Shown piece after piece: positions 1 to 14,067 of a stretch of DNA of 64,000 nt. A program made the translations under genes and the position numbers. The stretch comes from Rutidosis leptorrhynchoides. Taxonomy: Eukaryota > Streptophyta > Magnoliopsida > Asterales > Asteraceae. The stretch covers positions 7,830,501 through 7,894,500 of the forward strand of contig NC_092338.1 of assembly GCF_046630445.1 (NCBI RefSeq), read 5' to 3'. The notes beneath the pieces are model-generated. The model ran no database searches and was not told the origin of the DNA. It saw nothing but the letters and a program-made list of their open reading frames with translations. Positions within the stretch are counted from its first letter, which is position 1; each line of letters begins with the position of its first letter.

Positions 1-2680
1 AAAGCCAATTACAAGAACTTTTAGAGCGTGGTTTCATTCGACCAAGCACATCACCGTGGGGAGCTCCTGTTTTGTTTGTCAAGAAGAAAGATGGTACATT
101 CAGGTTGTGTATTGACTACCGAGAGTTGAACAAACTTACCATCAAGAACCGCTACCCACTACCGAGAATTGACGACTTATTTGATCAACTACAAGGCTCG
201 TCTGTTTATTCAAAGATTGACTTACGTTCCGGGTATCATCAAATGCGGGTGAAAGAAGATGATATTCCAAAGACTGCTTTCAGAACACGTTACGGTCATT
301 ACAAGTTTATGGTCATGCCGTTTGGTTTAACTAATGCACCAGCTGTGTTCATGGACCTTATGAACCGAGTGTGTTGACCATACCTTGACAAGTTTGTCAT
401 TGTTTTCATTGATGACATACTTATTTACTCAAAGAATGACCAAGAACACGGTGAACATTTGAGAAAGGTGTTAGAAGTATTGAGGAAGGAAGAATTGTAC
501 GCTAAGTTTTCAAAGTGTGCATTTTGGTTGGAAGAAGTTCAATTCCTCGGTCACATAGTGAACAAAGAAGGTATTAAGGTGGATCCGGCAAAGATAGAAA
601 CTGTTGAAAAGTGGGAAACCCCGAAAACTCCGAAACACATACGCCAGTTTTTAGGACTAGCTGGTTACTACAGAAGGTTCATCCAAGACTTTTCCAGAAT
701 AGCAAAACCCTTGACTGCATTAACGCATAAAGGGAAGAAATTTGAATGGAATGATGAACAAGAGAAAGCGTTTCAGTTATTGAAGAAAAAGCTAACTACG
801 GCACCTATATTGTCATTGCCTGAAGGGAATGATGATTTTGTGATTTATTGTGATGCATCAAAGCAAGGTCTCGGTTGTGTATTAATGCAACGAACGAAGG
901 TGATTGCTTATGCGTCTAGACAATTGAAGATTCACGAACAAAATTATACGACGCATGATTTGGAATTAGGCGCGGTTGTTTTTGCATTAAAGACTTGGAG
1001 GCACTACTTATGTGGGGTCAAAAGTATTATATATACCAACCACAAAAGTCTTCAACACATATTTAATCAGAAACAACTGAATATGAGGCAGCATAGGTGG
1101 ATTGAATTATTGAATGATTACGACTTTGAGATTCGTTACCACCCGGGGAAGGCAAATGTGGTAGCCGATGCCTTGAGCAGGAAGGACAGAGAACCCTTCG
1201 AGTAAAATCTATGAATATAATGATTCATAATAACCTTACTACTCAAATAAAGGAGGCGCAACAAGGAGTTTTAAAAGAGGGAAATTTAAAGGATGAAATA
1301 CCCAAAGGATCGGAGAAGCATCTTAATATTCGGGAAGACGGAACCCGGTATAGGGCTGAAAGGATTTGGGTACCAAAATTTGGAGATATGAGAGAAATGG
1401 TACTTAGAGAAGCTCATAAAACCAGATACTCAATACATCCTGGAACGGGGAAGATGTACAAGGATCTCAAGAAACATTTTTGGTGGTCGGGTATGAAAGC
1501 CGATGTTGCTAAATACGTAGGAGAATGTTTGACGTGTTCTAAGATCAAAGCTGAGCATCAGAAACCATCAGGTCTACTTCAACAACCCGAAATCCCGGAA
1601 TGGAAATGGGAAAACATTACCATGGATTTCATCACTAAATTGCCAAGGACTGCAAGTGGTTTTGATACTATTTGGGTAATAGTTGATCGTCTCACCAAAT
1701 CAGCACACTTCCTGCCAATAAGAGAAGATGACAAGATGGAGAATTTAGCACGACTGTATTTGAAGGAAGTCGTCTCTAGACATGGAATACCAATCTCTAT
1801 TATCTCTGATAGGGATGGCAGATTTATTTCAAGATTCTGGCAGACATTACAGCAAGCATTAGGAACTCGTCTAGACATGAGTACTGCCTATCATCCACAA
1901 ACTGATGGGCAGAGCGAAAGGACGATACAAACGCTTGAAAACATGCTACGAGCATGTGTTATTGATTTCGGAAACAGTTGGGATCGACATCTACCGTTAG
2001 TAGAATTTTCCTACAACAACAGCTACCATTCAAGCATTGAGATGGTGCCGTTTGAAGCACTTTATGGTAGAAAGTGCAGGTCTCCGATTTGTTGGAGTAA
2101 AGTGGGGGATAGACAGATTACGGGTCCGGAGATTATACAAGAAACTACCGAGAAGATCATCCAAATTCAATAACGGTCGAAAACCGCCCAAAGTCGACAA
2201 AAGAGCTGCGCTGACAATAAAAGAAAAGATATATAATTTGAAATTGGAGAGATGGTCATGCTTAAAGTTGCACCTTGGAAAGGCGTTGTTCGATTTGGTA
2301 AACGAGGGAAATTAAATCCAAGGTATATTGGACCATTCAAGATTATTGATTGTGTCGGACCAGTAGCTTACCGACTTGAGTTACCTCAACAACTCGCGGC
2401 TGTACATAACACTTTCCACGTCTCGAATTTGAAGAAATGTTTTGCTAAAGAAGATCTCACTATTCTGTTAGATGAAATCCAAATCAACGAAAAACTTCAA
2501 TTCATCGAAGAACCCGTCGAAATAATGGATCGTGAGGTTAAAAGACTTAAGCAAAACAAGATACCAATTGTTAAGGTTCGATGGAATGCTCGTAGAGGAC
2601 CCGAGTTCACCTGGGAGCATGAAGATCAAATGAAGAAGAAATACCCGCATCTATTTCCAGAAGATTCGTCAACAGCTTAA
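1..2680 (+). pseudogene. pol remnant of element A (RT, RNase H, integrase, chromodomain)
   Basis: Ty3 polyprotein, carboxy-terminal two thirds. Visible in order: RT fingers and palm ([18 protein letters not shown] near 80-140; [10 protein letters not shown] near 405-435), connection and RNase H ([14 protein letters not shown] near 845), integrase zinc-binding region with H, H, C, C residues (about 1430-1560), integrase core ([27 protein letters not shown]) with its acidic triad in place, GPY/F-like region and chromodomain-like tail (about 2490-2660). Copies RNA into DNA and integrates it. It is a fossil with roughly two or three breaks within the visible part; no intact polyprotein is present. 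Confidence 0.85.
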
Positions 2681-2715
2681 AATTTCGGGACGAAATTTAT
2701 TTAACGGGTAGGTAC

Positions 2716-5313
2716 TGTAGTGACCCGAACTTTTCCATGTTTATATATATTAATTGAGATTGATATTTACATGATTAAATGTTTCCAACATGTTAAGCAA
2801 TCAAACTTGTTAAGACTTGATTAATTGAAATATGTTTCATATAGACAATTGACCACCCAAGTTGACCGGTGATTCACGAACGTTAAAACTTGTAAAAACT
2901 ATATGATGACATATATATGGATATATATATATATAGTTAACATGATACTATGATAAGTAAACATATCATTAAGTATATTAACAATGAACTACATATGTAA
3001 AAACAAGACTACTAACTTAATGATTTTTAAACGAGACATATATGTAACGATTATCGTTGTAAAGACATTTAATGTATATATATATATATCATATTAAGAG
3101 ATATTCATACATGATAATATCATGATAATATAATAATTTAAAATCTCATTTGATATTATAAACATTGGGTTAACAACATTTAACAAGATCGTTAACCTAA
3201 AGGTTTCAAAACAACACTTACATGTAACGACTAACGATGACTTAACGACTCAGTTAAAATGTATATACATGTAGTTTTTTAATATGTATTTATACACTTT
3301 TTAAAGATTTCAATACACTTATCAAAATACTTCTACTTAACAAAAATGCTTACAATTACATCCTCGTTCAGTTTCATCAACAATTCTACTCGTATGCACC
3401 CGTATTCGTACTCGTACAATACACAGCTTTTAGATGTATGTACTATTGGTATATACACTCCAATGATCAGCTCTTAGCAGCCCATGTGAGTCACCTAACA
3501 CATGTGGGAACCATCATTTGGCAACTAGCATGAAATATCTCATAAAATTACAAAAATATGAGTAATCATTCATGACTTATTTACATGAAAACAAAATTAC
3601 ATATCCTTTATATCTAATCCATACACCAACGACCAAAAACACATACAAACACTTTCATTCTTCAATTTTATTCATCTAATTGATCTCTCTCAAGTTCTAT
3701 CTTCAAGTTCTAAGTGTTCTTCATATATTCTACAAGTTCTAGTTACATAAAATCAAGAATACTTTCAAGTTTGCTAGCTCACTTACAATCTTGTAAGGTG
3801 ATCATCCAACCTCAAGAAATCTTTGTTTCTTACAGTATGTTATCATTCTAATACAAGGTAATAATCATATTCAAACTTTGGTTCAATTTCTATAACTATA
3901 GCAATCTTATTTCAAGTGATGATCTTACTTGAACTTGTTTTCGTGTCATGATTCTGCTTCAAGAACTTCGAGCCATCCAAGGATCCGTTGAAGCTAGATC
4001 CATTTTTCTCTTTTCCAGTAGGTTTATCCAAGGAACTTAAGGTAGTAATAATGTTCATAACATCATTCAATTCATACATATAAAGCTATCTTATTCGAAG
4101 GTTTAAACTTGTAATCACTAGAACATAGTTTAGTTAATTCTAAACTTGTTCGCAAACAAAAGTTAATCCTTCTAACTTGACTTTTAAAATCAACTAAACA
4201 CATGTTTTATATCTATATGATATGCTAACTTAATGATTTAAAACCTGGAAACACGAAAAACAGCGAAAAACCGGATTTACGCCGTCGTAGTAACACCGCG
4301 GGCTGTTTTGGGTTAGTTAATTAAAAACTATGATAAACTTTGATTTAAAAGTTTTTATTCTGAGAAAATTATTTTTATTATGAACATGAAACTATATCCA
4401 AAAATTATGGTTAAATCAAAGTGGAAGTATGTTTTCTAAAATGGTCATCTAGACGTCGTTCTTTCGACTGAAATGACTACCTTTACAAAAACGACTTGTA
4501 ACTTATTTTTCTGACTATAAACCTATACTTTTTCTGTTTATATTCATAAAATAGAGTTCAATATGAAACCATAGCAATTTGATTCACTCAAAACGGATTT
4601 AAAATGAAGAAGTTATGGGTAAAACAAGATTGTATAATTGACGCGAATCCTAAAGATAGATCTATTGACGCGAATCCTAAAGATAGATCTATTGGGCCTA
4701 ACAAACCCCATCCAAAGTACCGGATGCTTTAGTACTTCGAAATTTATATCATATCCGAAGGGTGTCCCGGAATGATGGGGATATTCTTATATATGCATCT
4801 TGTTAATGTCGGTTACCAAGTGTTCACCATATGAATGATTTTTATCTCTATGTATGGGATGTGTATTGAAATATGAAATCTTGTGGTCTATTATTATGAT
4901 TTGATATATATAGGTTAAACCTATAACTCACCAACATTTTTGTTGACGTTTTAAGCATGTTTATTCTCAGGTGATTATTAAGAGCTTCCGCTGTCGCATA
5001 CTTAAATAAGGACGATATTTGGAGTCCATGCTTGTATGATATTGTGTAAAAACTGCATTCAAGAAACTTATTTTGTTGTAACATATTTGTATTGTAAACC
5101 ATTATGTAATGGTCGTGTGTAAACAGGATATTTTAGATTATCATTATTTGATAATCTACGTAAAGCTTTTTAAACCTTTATTGATAAAATAAAGGTTATG
5201 GTTTGTTTTAAAATGAATGCAGTCTTTGAAAAACGTCTCATATAGAGGTCAAAACCTCGCAACGAAATCAATTAATATGGAACGTTTTTAATCAATAAGA
5301 ACGGGACATTTCA
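2716..5313 (+). repeat. 3' LTR of element A
   Basis: About 2.6 kb, bounded by TG and CA. It follows the tract AATTTCGGGACGAAATTTAT and a short spacer. It aligns throughout with the LTR of element B at 9943-13260, which is longer. A short 27-bp unit is tandemly repeated around 4638-4691. An AT-rich leader-like stretch and a conserved block ending in TTCTCAGGTG (4925-5000) are shared with the other LTR families in the window. No gene is seen inside. Confidence 0.85.
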
Positions 5314-6115
5314 GAATGAAGAGGAATTCCGTACTTTTCTAGCTTCAAACATAGCCACAGTACAGGCTGCGCTACATACCAACAATAACCTTGGATCTAG
5401 CAGTACAGGAAATCGTGTAGGATGCACCTACAAAGAATTTACTGCCTGCAAACCTTTGAAATTTGATGGAACCGAAGGACCGATCGGATTGAAATGGTGG
5501 ACCGAGATGGTCGAATCGGTGTTTGCCATAAGTAAGTGTACTGAAGAGGACAAAGTGAAGTACGCTACGCATACCTTCACAGGTTCTGCGTTAACATGGT
5601 GGAATACCTATCTAGAGCAAGTGGGACAAGACGATGCGTACGCACTACCGTGGTCAGCATTCAAGCACTTGATGAACGAGAAGTACCGTCCCAGAACCGA
5701 GGTCAATTAGCTCAAGACAGAACTTAGAGGGTTACGAACCCAAGGATTTGATATTACCACGTACGAAAGACGATTCACGGAATTGTTCCTATTGTGTCCG
5801 GGAGCGTTCGAAGATGATGAAGAGAAGATCGACGCGTTTGTGAAAGGATTACCGGAAAGAATCCAAGAAGATATAAGTTCACACGAGCCCGCCTCCATAC
5901 AACAGGCATGTAGAATGGCTCACAAACTAGTGAACCAGATTGAGAAAAGAATTAAAGAACAGACAGCTAAAGAGGCCAATGTAAAGCAAGTCAAAAGAAA
6001 GTGGGAGGAAAACGGTGATAAGAATCACCAATACAACAACAACAGCAATTACAACAATAATCGCAACAATTATCCCAACAATCGCAACATCAATCGCAAC
6101 TACAACAAACGGCCC

Positions 6116-6188
<73 letters not shown>

Positions 6189-9100
6189 GCAGCAACAACA
6201 ACAATCATCCCAACAACAATAATAACCGCAACAACAACAACAATCAGAAGCAGCTATGCCAAAGGTGTGAAAAGTATCACTTGGGGTTCTGTACCAAATT
6301 TTGCAACAAGTGTAAAAGAAATGGTCATAGCGCGGCGAAGTGTGAGGTCTACGGACCAGGGGTTAATAGAACGAAAGGAACAAATGGTGTCGGAACGAGT
6401 AATGGCGGAGCAAGTAGTGTCGGAGCAAGTTATGCCAATGTAGTTTGTTATAAATGTGGAAAATCAGGCCACATTATTAGAAATTGCCCGAACCAGGAGA
6501 ACACGAATGGACAAGGCCGCGGAAGAGTTTTCAATATTAATGCGGCAGAGGCACAGGAAGACCCGGAGCTTGTTACGAGTACGTTTCTTATTGACAATAA
6601 ATCTGCTTACGTTTTATTTGATTTGGGTGCGGAAAGAAGCTATATGAGTAGAGATTTTTGTGCTAAATTAAGTTGTCCATTGACGCCTTTGGATAGTAAA
6701 TTTTTACTCGAATTAGCAAATGGTAAATTAATTTCAGCAGATAATATATGTCGGAATCGAGAAATTAAACTGGTTAGCGAAACATTTAAGATTGATTTAA
6801 TACCAGTAGAGTTAGGGAGTTTTGATGTGATAATCGGTATGGACTGGTTGAAAGAAGTGAAAGCAGAGATCGTTTGTTACAAAAATGCAATTCGCATTAT
6901 ACGAGAAAAAGGAAAACCCTTAATGGTGTACGGAGAAAAGGGCAACACGAAGCTACATCTTATTAGTAATTTGAAGGCACAAAAACTAATAAGAAAAGGT
7001 TGCTATGCTATTCTAGCACACGTCAAGAAAGTACAAACTGAAGAAAAGAGCATCAATGATGTTCCCGTTGCAAAAGAATTTCCCGATGTATTTTCGAAAG
7101 AATTACCGGGATTACCCCCATATCGATTCGTTGAATTTCAAATAGATCTTGTACCAGGAGCTGCACCAATAGCTCGTGCTCCTTACAGACTCGCACCCAG
7201 CGAGATGAAAGAACTGCAAAGCCAATTACAAGAACTTTTAGAGCGTGGTTTCATTCGACCAAGCACATCACCGTGGAGAGCTCCTGTTTTGTTTGTCAAG
7301 AAGAAAGATGGTACATTCAGGTTGTGTATCAACTACTGAGAGTTGAACAAACTTACCATCAAGAACTGCTACCCACTACCGAGAATCGATGACTTATTTG
7401 ATCAACTACAAGACTCGTCTGTTTATTCAAAGATTGACTTACGTTTCGGGTATCATCAAATGCGGGTGAAAGAAGATGATATTCCAAAGACTGCTTTCAG
7501 AACACGTTACGGTCATTACAAGTTTATGGTCATGCTGTTTGGTTTAACTAATGCACTAGCTGTGTTCATGGACCTTATGAACCGAGTGTGTGGACCATAC
7601 CTTGACAAGTTTGTCATTGTTTTCATTGATGACATACTTATTTACTCAAAGAATGACCAAGAACACGGTGAACATTTGAGAAAGGTGTTAGAAGTATTGA
7701 GGAAGGAAGAATTGTACGCTAAGTTTTTAAAGTGTGCATTTTAGTTGGAAGAAGTTCAATTCCTCGGTCACATAGTGAACAAAGAAGGTATTAAGGTGGA
7801 TCCGGCAAAGATAGAAACTGTTGAAAAGTGAGAAATCCCGAAAACTCCGAAACACATACGCCAGTTTTTAGGACTAGCTGGTTACTACAGAAGGTTCATC
7901 CAAGACTTTTCCAGAATAGCAAAACCCTTGACTGCATTAACGCATAAAGGGAAGAAATTTGAATGGAATGATGAACAAGAGAAAGCATTTCAGTTATTGA
8001 AGAAAAAGCTAACTACGGCACCTATATTGTCATTGCCTGAAGGGAATGATGATTTTGTGATTTATTGTGACGCATCAAAGCAAGGTCTCGGTTGTGTATT
8101 AATGCAACGAACAAAGGTGATTGCTTATGCGTCTAGACAATTGAAGATTCACGAACTAAATTATACGACGCATGATTTGGAATTAGGCGCGGTTGTTTTT
8201 GCATTAAAGACTTAGAGGCACTACTTATATGGGGTCAAAAGTATTATATATACCGACCACAAAAGTCTTCAACACATATTTAATCAGAAACAACTGAATA
8301 TGAGGCAGCGTAGGTGGATTGAATTGTTGAATGATTACGACTTTGAGATTCGTTACCACCCGGGGAAGGCAAATGTGGTAGCCGATGCCTTGAGCAGGAA
8401 GGACAGAGAACCCATTCGAGTAAAATCTATGAATATAATGATTCATAATAACCTTACTACTCAAATAAAGGAGGCGCAACAAGGAGTTTTAAAAGAGGGA
8501 AATTTAAAGGATGAAATACCCAAAGGATCGGAGAAGCATCTTAATATTCAAGAAGACGGAACCCGGTATAGGGCTGAAAGGATTTGGGTACCAAAATTTG
8601 GAGATATGAGAGAAATGGTACTTAGAGAAGCTCATAAAACCAGATACTCAATACATCCTGGAACGGGGAAGATGTACAAGGATCTCAAGAATTATTTTTG
8701 GTGGCCGGGTATGAAAGCTGATGTTGCTAAATATGTAAGAGAATGTTTGATGTGTTCTAAGGTCAAAGCTGAGCATTAGAAACCATCAGGTCTACTTCAA
8801 CAACCCGAAATCCCGGAATGGAAATGGGAAAACATTACCATGGATTTCATCACTAAATTGCCAAGGAATGTAAGTGGTTTTGATACTATTTGGGTAATAG
8901 TTGATCATCTCACTAAATCAGCACACTTCCTGCCAATAAGAGAAGATGACAAGATGGAGAAGTTAGCACGACTGTATTTGAAGGAAGTCGTCTCCAGACA
9001 TGGAATACCAATCTCTATTATCTCTGATAGGGATGGCAGATTTATTTCAAGATTCTGGCAGACATTATAGCAAGCATTAGGAACTCGTCTAGACATGAGT

Positions 9101-9907
9101 ACTGCATATCATCCACAAACTGATGGGCAGAGCTAAAGGACGATACAAACGCTTGAAGACATGCTACGAGCATGTGTTATTGATTTCAGAAACAGTTGGG
9201 ATCGACATCTACCGTTAGCAGAATTTTCCTACAACAACAGCTACCATTCAAGCATTGAGATGGTGCCGTTTGAAGCACTTTATGGTAGAAAGTGCAGGTC
9301 TCCGATTTGTTGGAGTGAAGTGAGGGATAGACAGATTACGGTTCCGGAGATAATACAAGAAACTACCGAGAAAATCATCCAAATTCAACAAAGATTGAAA
9401 ACCGCCCAGAGTCGACAAAAGAGCTACGCGGACAGTAAAAGAAAAGATATAGAGTTTGAAATTGGAGAAATGGTCATGCTTAAGGTTTCACCTTGGAAAG
9501 GCGTTGTTCGATTTGGTAAACGGGGGAAACTAAATCCAAGGTACATTGGACCATTCAAGATTATAGATCGTGTCGGACCAGTAGCTTACCAACTGGAGCT
9601 ACCTCAACAACTCGCGGCTGTACATAACACTTTTCACGTCTCAAATTTGAAGAAATGTTTTGCTAAAGAAGATCTCACTATTCCGTTGGACGAAATCCAA
9701 ATCAACGAAAAACTTCAATTCATCGAAGAACCCGTCGAAATAATGGATCGTGAGGTTAAAAGACTTAAGCAAAACAAGATACCAATTGTTAAGGTTCGAT
9801 GGAATACTCGTAGAGGACCCGAGTTTACCTGGGAGCGTGAAGATCAGATGAAGAAGAAATACCCGCATCTATTTCCAGAAGATTCGTCAACACCTTCAAC
9901 AGCTTAA
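5314..9907 (+). pseudogene. gag-pol remnant of element B
   Basis: Gag capsid segment (about 5440-5900; WWTEMVESVF and LTWWNTYL are typical Ty3 gag), a long asparagine tract encoded by AAC repeats (about 6030-6240), a cysteine/histidine-rich segment and a classical CCHC knuckle CYKCGKSGHIIRNC (about 6447-6488). Then aspartic protease (about 6590-6900), RT (about 7150-7900), RNase H (about 7990-8400), integrase (about 8600-9600) and a chromodomain-like end ([20 protein letters not shown], about 9790-9860). Broken, with around ten interruptions; start of gag is off-window beyond element A. Confidence 0.85.
6114..6189 (+). repeat. (CAA)n microsatellite encoding polyasparagine in gag of B
   Basis: About 25 pure CAA/AAC units in frame with gag, flanked by Asn-rich sequence before and after. 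In the gag frame it is polyasparagine; the other frame and strand give threonine or valine runs that are only shadows. Confidence 0.9.
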
Positions 9908-9942
9908 AATTTCGGGACGAAATTTATTTAACGGGTAGGTAC

Positions 9943-10145
9943 TGTAGTGACCCGAACTTTTCCATGTTTATATATATTAATTGAGATTGATATTTACATG
10001 ATTAAACGTTTCCAACATGTTAAGCAATCAAACTTGTTAAGACTTGATTAATTGAAATAGGTTTCATATAGACAATTGACCACCCAAGTTGACCGGTGAT
10101 TCACGAACGTTAAAACTTGTAAAAACTATATGATGACATATATAT

Positions 10146-10228
<83 letters not shown>

Positions 10229-13200
10229 ACATGATATTATGATAAGTAAACATATCATTAAGTATATTAACAATGAACTACATATGTAAAAACAAGACTA
10301 CTAACTTAATGATTTTTAAACGAGACATATATGTAACGATTATCGTTGTAAAGATATTTAATGTATATATATCATATTAAGAGATATTCATATATGATAA
10401 TATCATGATAATATAATAATTTAAAATCTCATTTGATATTATAAACATTGGTTTAGCAACATTTAACAAGATCGTTAACCTAAAGGTTTCAAAACAACAC
10501 TTACATGTAACGACTAACAGTTACTTAACGACTCAGTTAAAATGTATATACATGTAGTGTTTTAATATGTATTTATACACTTTTAAAAGACTTCCATACA
10601 CTTATCAAAATACTTCTACTTAACAAAAATCCTTACAATTACATCCTCGTTCAGTTTCATCAACAATTCTACTCGTATGCACCCGTATTCATACTCGTAC
10701 AATACACAGCTTTTAGATGTATGTACTATTGGTATATACACTCCAATTATCAGCTCTTAGCAGCCCATGTGAGTCACCTAACACATGTGGGAACCATCAT
10801 TTGGCAACTAGCATGAAATATCTCATAAAATTACAAAAATATGAGTAATCATTCATGACTTATTTACATGAAAACAAAATTACATATCCTTTATATCTAA
10901 TCCATACACCAACAACTAAAAACACCTACAAACACTTTTATTCTTCAATTTTCTTCATCTAATTGATCTCTCTCAAGTTCTATCTTCAAGTTCTAAGTGT
11001 TCTTCATAAATTCTACAAGTTCTAGTTACATAAAATCAAGAATACTTTCAAGTTTGCTAGCTCACTTCCAATCTTGTAAGGTGATCATCCAACCTCAAGA
11101 AATCTTTGTTTCTTATAGTAGGTTATCATTCTAATATAAGGTAATAATCATATTCAAACTTTGGTTCAATTTCTATAACTATAACAATCTTATTTCAAGA
11201 GATGATCTTACTTGAACTTGTTTTCGTGTCATGATTCTGCTTCAAGAACTTCGAGCCATCCAAGGATCCGTTGAAGCTAAATCCATTTTTATCTTTTCCA
11301 GTAGGTTTATCCAAGGAACTTGAGGTAGTAATGATGTTCATAACATCATTCTATTCATACATATAAAGCTATCTTATTCGAAGGTTTAAACTTGTAATCA
11401 CTAGAACATAGTTTAGTTAATTCTAAACTTGTTCGCAAATAAAAGTTAATCCTTCTAACTTGACTTTTAAAATCAACTAAACACATGTTCTATATCTATA
11501 TGATATGCTAACTTAATGATTTAAAACCTGGAAACACGAAAAACACCGTAAAACCGGATTTACGCTGTCGTAGTAACACCGCGGGCTGTTTTGGGTTAGT
11601 TAATTAAAAACTATGATAAAATTTGATTTAAAAGTTATTATTCTGGGAAAATGATTTTTATTATGAACATGAAACTATATCCAAAAATTATGGTTAAATT
11701 CAAAGTGGAAGTATGTTTTCTAAAATGGTCATCTAGACGTCGTTCTTTCGACTGAAATGACTACCTTTACAAAAACGACTTGTAACTTATTTTTCCAACT
11801 AAAAACCTATACTTTTTCTGTTTAGATTCATAAAATAGAGTTCAATATGAAACCATAGCAATTTGATTCACTCAAAACGGATTTAAAATGAAGAAGTTAT
11901 GGGTAAAACAAGATTGGATAATTTTTCTCATTTTAGCTACGTGAAAATTGGTAACAAATCTATTCCAACCATAACTTAATCAACTTGTATTGTATATTAT
12001 GTAATCTTGAGATACCATAGACACGTATACAATGTTTCGACCTATCATGTCGACACATCTATATATATTTCGGAACAACCATAGACACTCTAAATGTGAA
12101 TGTTGGAGTTAGCTATACAGGGTTGAGGTTGATTCCAAAATATATATAGTTTGAGTTGTGATCAATACTGAGATACGTATACACTGGGTCGTGGATTGAT
12201 TCAAGATAATATTTATCGATTTATTTCTGTACATCTAACTGTGGACAACTAGTTGTAGGTTACTAACGAGGACAGCTGACTTAATAAACTTAAAACATCA
12301 AAATATATTAAAAGTGTTGTAAATATATTTTGAACATACTTTGATATATATGTATATATTGTTATAGGTTCGTGAATCAACCAGTGGCCAAGTCTTACTT
12401 CCCGACGAAGTAAAAATCTGTGAAAGTGAGTTATAGTCCCACTTTTAAAATCTAATATTTTTGGGATGAGAATACATGCAGGTTTTATAAATGATTTAAA
12501 AAATAGACACAAGTACGTGAAACTACATTCTATGGTTGAATTAACGAAATCGAATATGCCCCTTTTTATTAAGTCTGGTAATCTAAGAATTAGGGAACAG
12601 ACACCCTAATTGACGCGAATCCTAAAGATAGATCTATTGGGCCTAACAAACCCCATCCAAAGTACCGGATGCTTTAGTACTTCGAAATTTATATCATATC
12701 CCAAGGGTGTCCCGGAATGATGGGGATATTCTTATATATGCATCTTGTTAATGTCGGTTACCAGGTGTTCACCATATGAATGATTTTTATCTCTATGTAT
12801 GGGATGTGTATTGAAATATGAAATCTTGTGGTCTATTGTTACGATATGATATATATAGGTTAAACCTATAACTCACCAACATTTTTGTTGACGTTTAAAG
12901 CATGTTTATTCTCAGGTGAATACTAAGAGCTTCCGCTGTTGCATACTAAAATAAGGACAAGATTTGGAGTCCATGTTTGTATGATATTATGTAAAAACTG
13001 CATTCAAGAAACTGATTTCGATGTAACATATTTGTATTGTAAACCATTATGTAATGGTCGTGTGTAAACAGGATATTTTAGATTATCATTATTTGATAAT
13101 CTACGTAAAGTTTTTTTAAACCTTTATTTATGAAATAAAGGTTATGGTTTGTTTTAAAAATGAATGTAGTCTTTGAAAAACGTCTCATATAGAGGTCAAA

Positions 13201-13260
13201 ACCTCGTAACGAAATTAATTAATATGGAACGTTTTTAATCAATAAGAACGGGACATTTCA
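9943..13260 (+). repeat. 3' LTR of element B
   Basis: About 3.3 kb, TG to CA, preceded by the same purine-rich tract as in A. It includes a long (AT)n run at about 10148-10224. It matches the LTR of A, and more distantly the minus-strand solo LTR G. The conserved LTR block ending TTCTCAGGTG lies at about 12868-12945. Confidence 0.85.
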
Positions 13261-14031
13261 GAGTGAACGAACGATTCAGACATTGGAGGACATGTTGCGT
13301 GCCTGTGTTATTGACTTCGAAAAGTCTTGGGAAAGGCATCTGCCGCTAGCCGAATTCTCTTACAACAACAGTTATCATTCGAGTATTAAAGCCGCGCCTT
13401 TTGAAGCGTTGTATGGCCGCAAGTGCCGTTCTCCCATTTGTTGGGCTGAGTTAGGCGAAGTGCAAATCACCGGACCCGAGATAGTCCATGAAACGATGGA
13501 GAAGATTTCTCAGATTCAGGCAAGACTTAAGACGGCCCGCGATCGCCAAAAGAGTTATGCTGATCTTAAACGTAAAGACTTCAAATTCAACGTAGGTGAC
13601 CGTGTGATGTTGAAAGTCGCACATTGGAAAGGTGTGATCCGATTTGGAAAGCGCGGAAAGTAAAACCCGCGATATATTGGTCCTTTTGAAATTTTGGAAC
13701 GTGTTGGACCCGTTGCTTACCGTTTAGATCTTTCGACTCAGTTGAGTGTCGTTCATCCTACCTTCCATGTATCAAATTTAAAAAAGTGTCTTGCTCCACC
13801 GAAACTTATCATACCATTGGAAGAACTTACCATTGATGACCAACTCCACTTCGTGGAAGAACCTGTTGAAATTATGGACCGTAAGGTTAAAACCTTGAAA
13901 CGCAATAAGATTCCAATTGTCCGAGTTTGATGGAATGCCAAGCGTGGACCTGAGTTCACTTGGGAACGAGTTAATCAAATGATGCAGAGGTATCCTCACC
14001 TTTTCCTGACTCCAACACCTGCCTCAGCTTG
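13261..14031 (+). pseudogene. integrase C-terminus and chromodomain remnant of element C
   Basis: Encodes [40 protein letters not shown] and [20 protein letters not shown], the end of the integrase core; then [16 protein letters not shown] (GPY/F-type module) and [10 protein letters not shown] leading to a chromodomain-like tail ending near TPTPASA. Fossil, broken in about two places. Confidence 0.82.
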
Positions 14032-14067
14032 AATTTCGGGATGAAATTTCCAATAACAGGTGGGTAA

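Larger units (their letters stand above)
1..5313 (+). mobile_element. Element A: Ty3/gypsy chromovirus (Tekay-like), right part
   Basis: Right-hand part of an LTR retrotransposon whose left part lies before the window. Pol domains run in Ty3 order: reverse transcriptase, RNase H, integrase, then a chromodomain-like tail, followed by a purine-rich tract and a 3' LTR beginning TGTAGTGACC and ending TTCA. The chromodomain after integrase ([20 protein letters not shown]) and the multi-kilobase LTR point to the Tekay/Del lineage. The LTR end abuts the middle of a second gag gene with no primer-binding site, so A is inserted inside element B. The 5-bp target duplication should be GAATG (5314-5318), with its partner upstream of the window. 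The coding region is broken in only a few places, so the element looks fairly young. Confidence 0.88.
5314..13260 (+). mobile_element. Element B: Ty3/gypsy chromovirus (Tekay-like), same family as A
   Basis: Same family as element A, very similar over pol and LTR. It enters the window in mid-gag because A is inserted there, and runs through protease, RT, RNase H, integrase, chromodomain and 3' LTR. After the LTR end at 13260 the sequence becomes integrase of another element (C), so B lies inside C; candidate target duplication GAGTG at 13261-13265, partner off-window. The coding region carries around ten breaks, clearly more than A, which fits B being the older host of A. Confidence 0.86.

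Noticed and set aside
5927-6443. Poly-valine and poly-threonine frames
   Set aside because: Shadows of the (CAA)n tract that encodes polyasparagine in gag.
1-9942. A and B as a tandem LTR-interior-LTR-interior-LTR array from unequal recombination
   Set aside because: The junction at 5313/5314 enters mid-gag with no primer site or gag start, which a tandem array would have.
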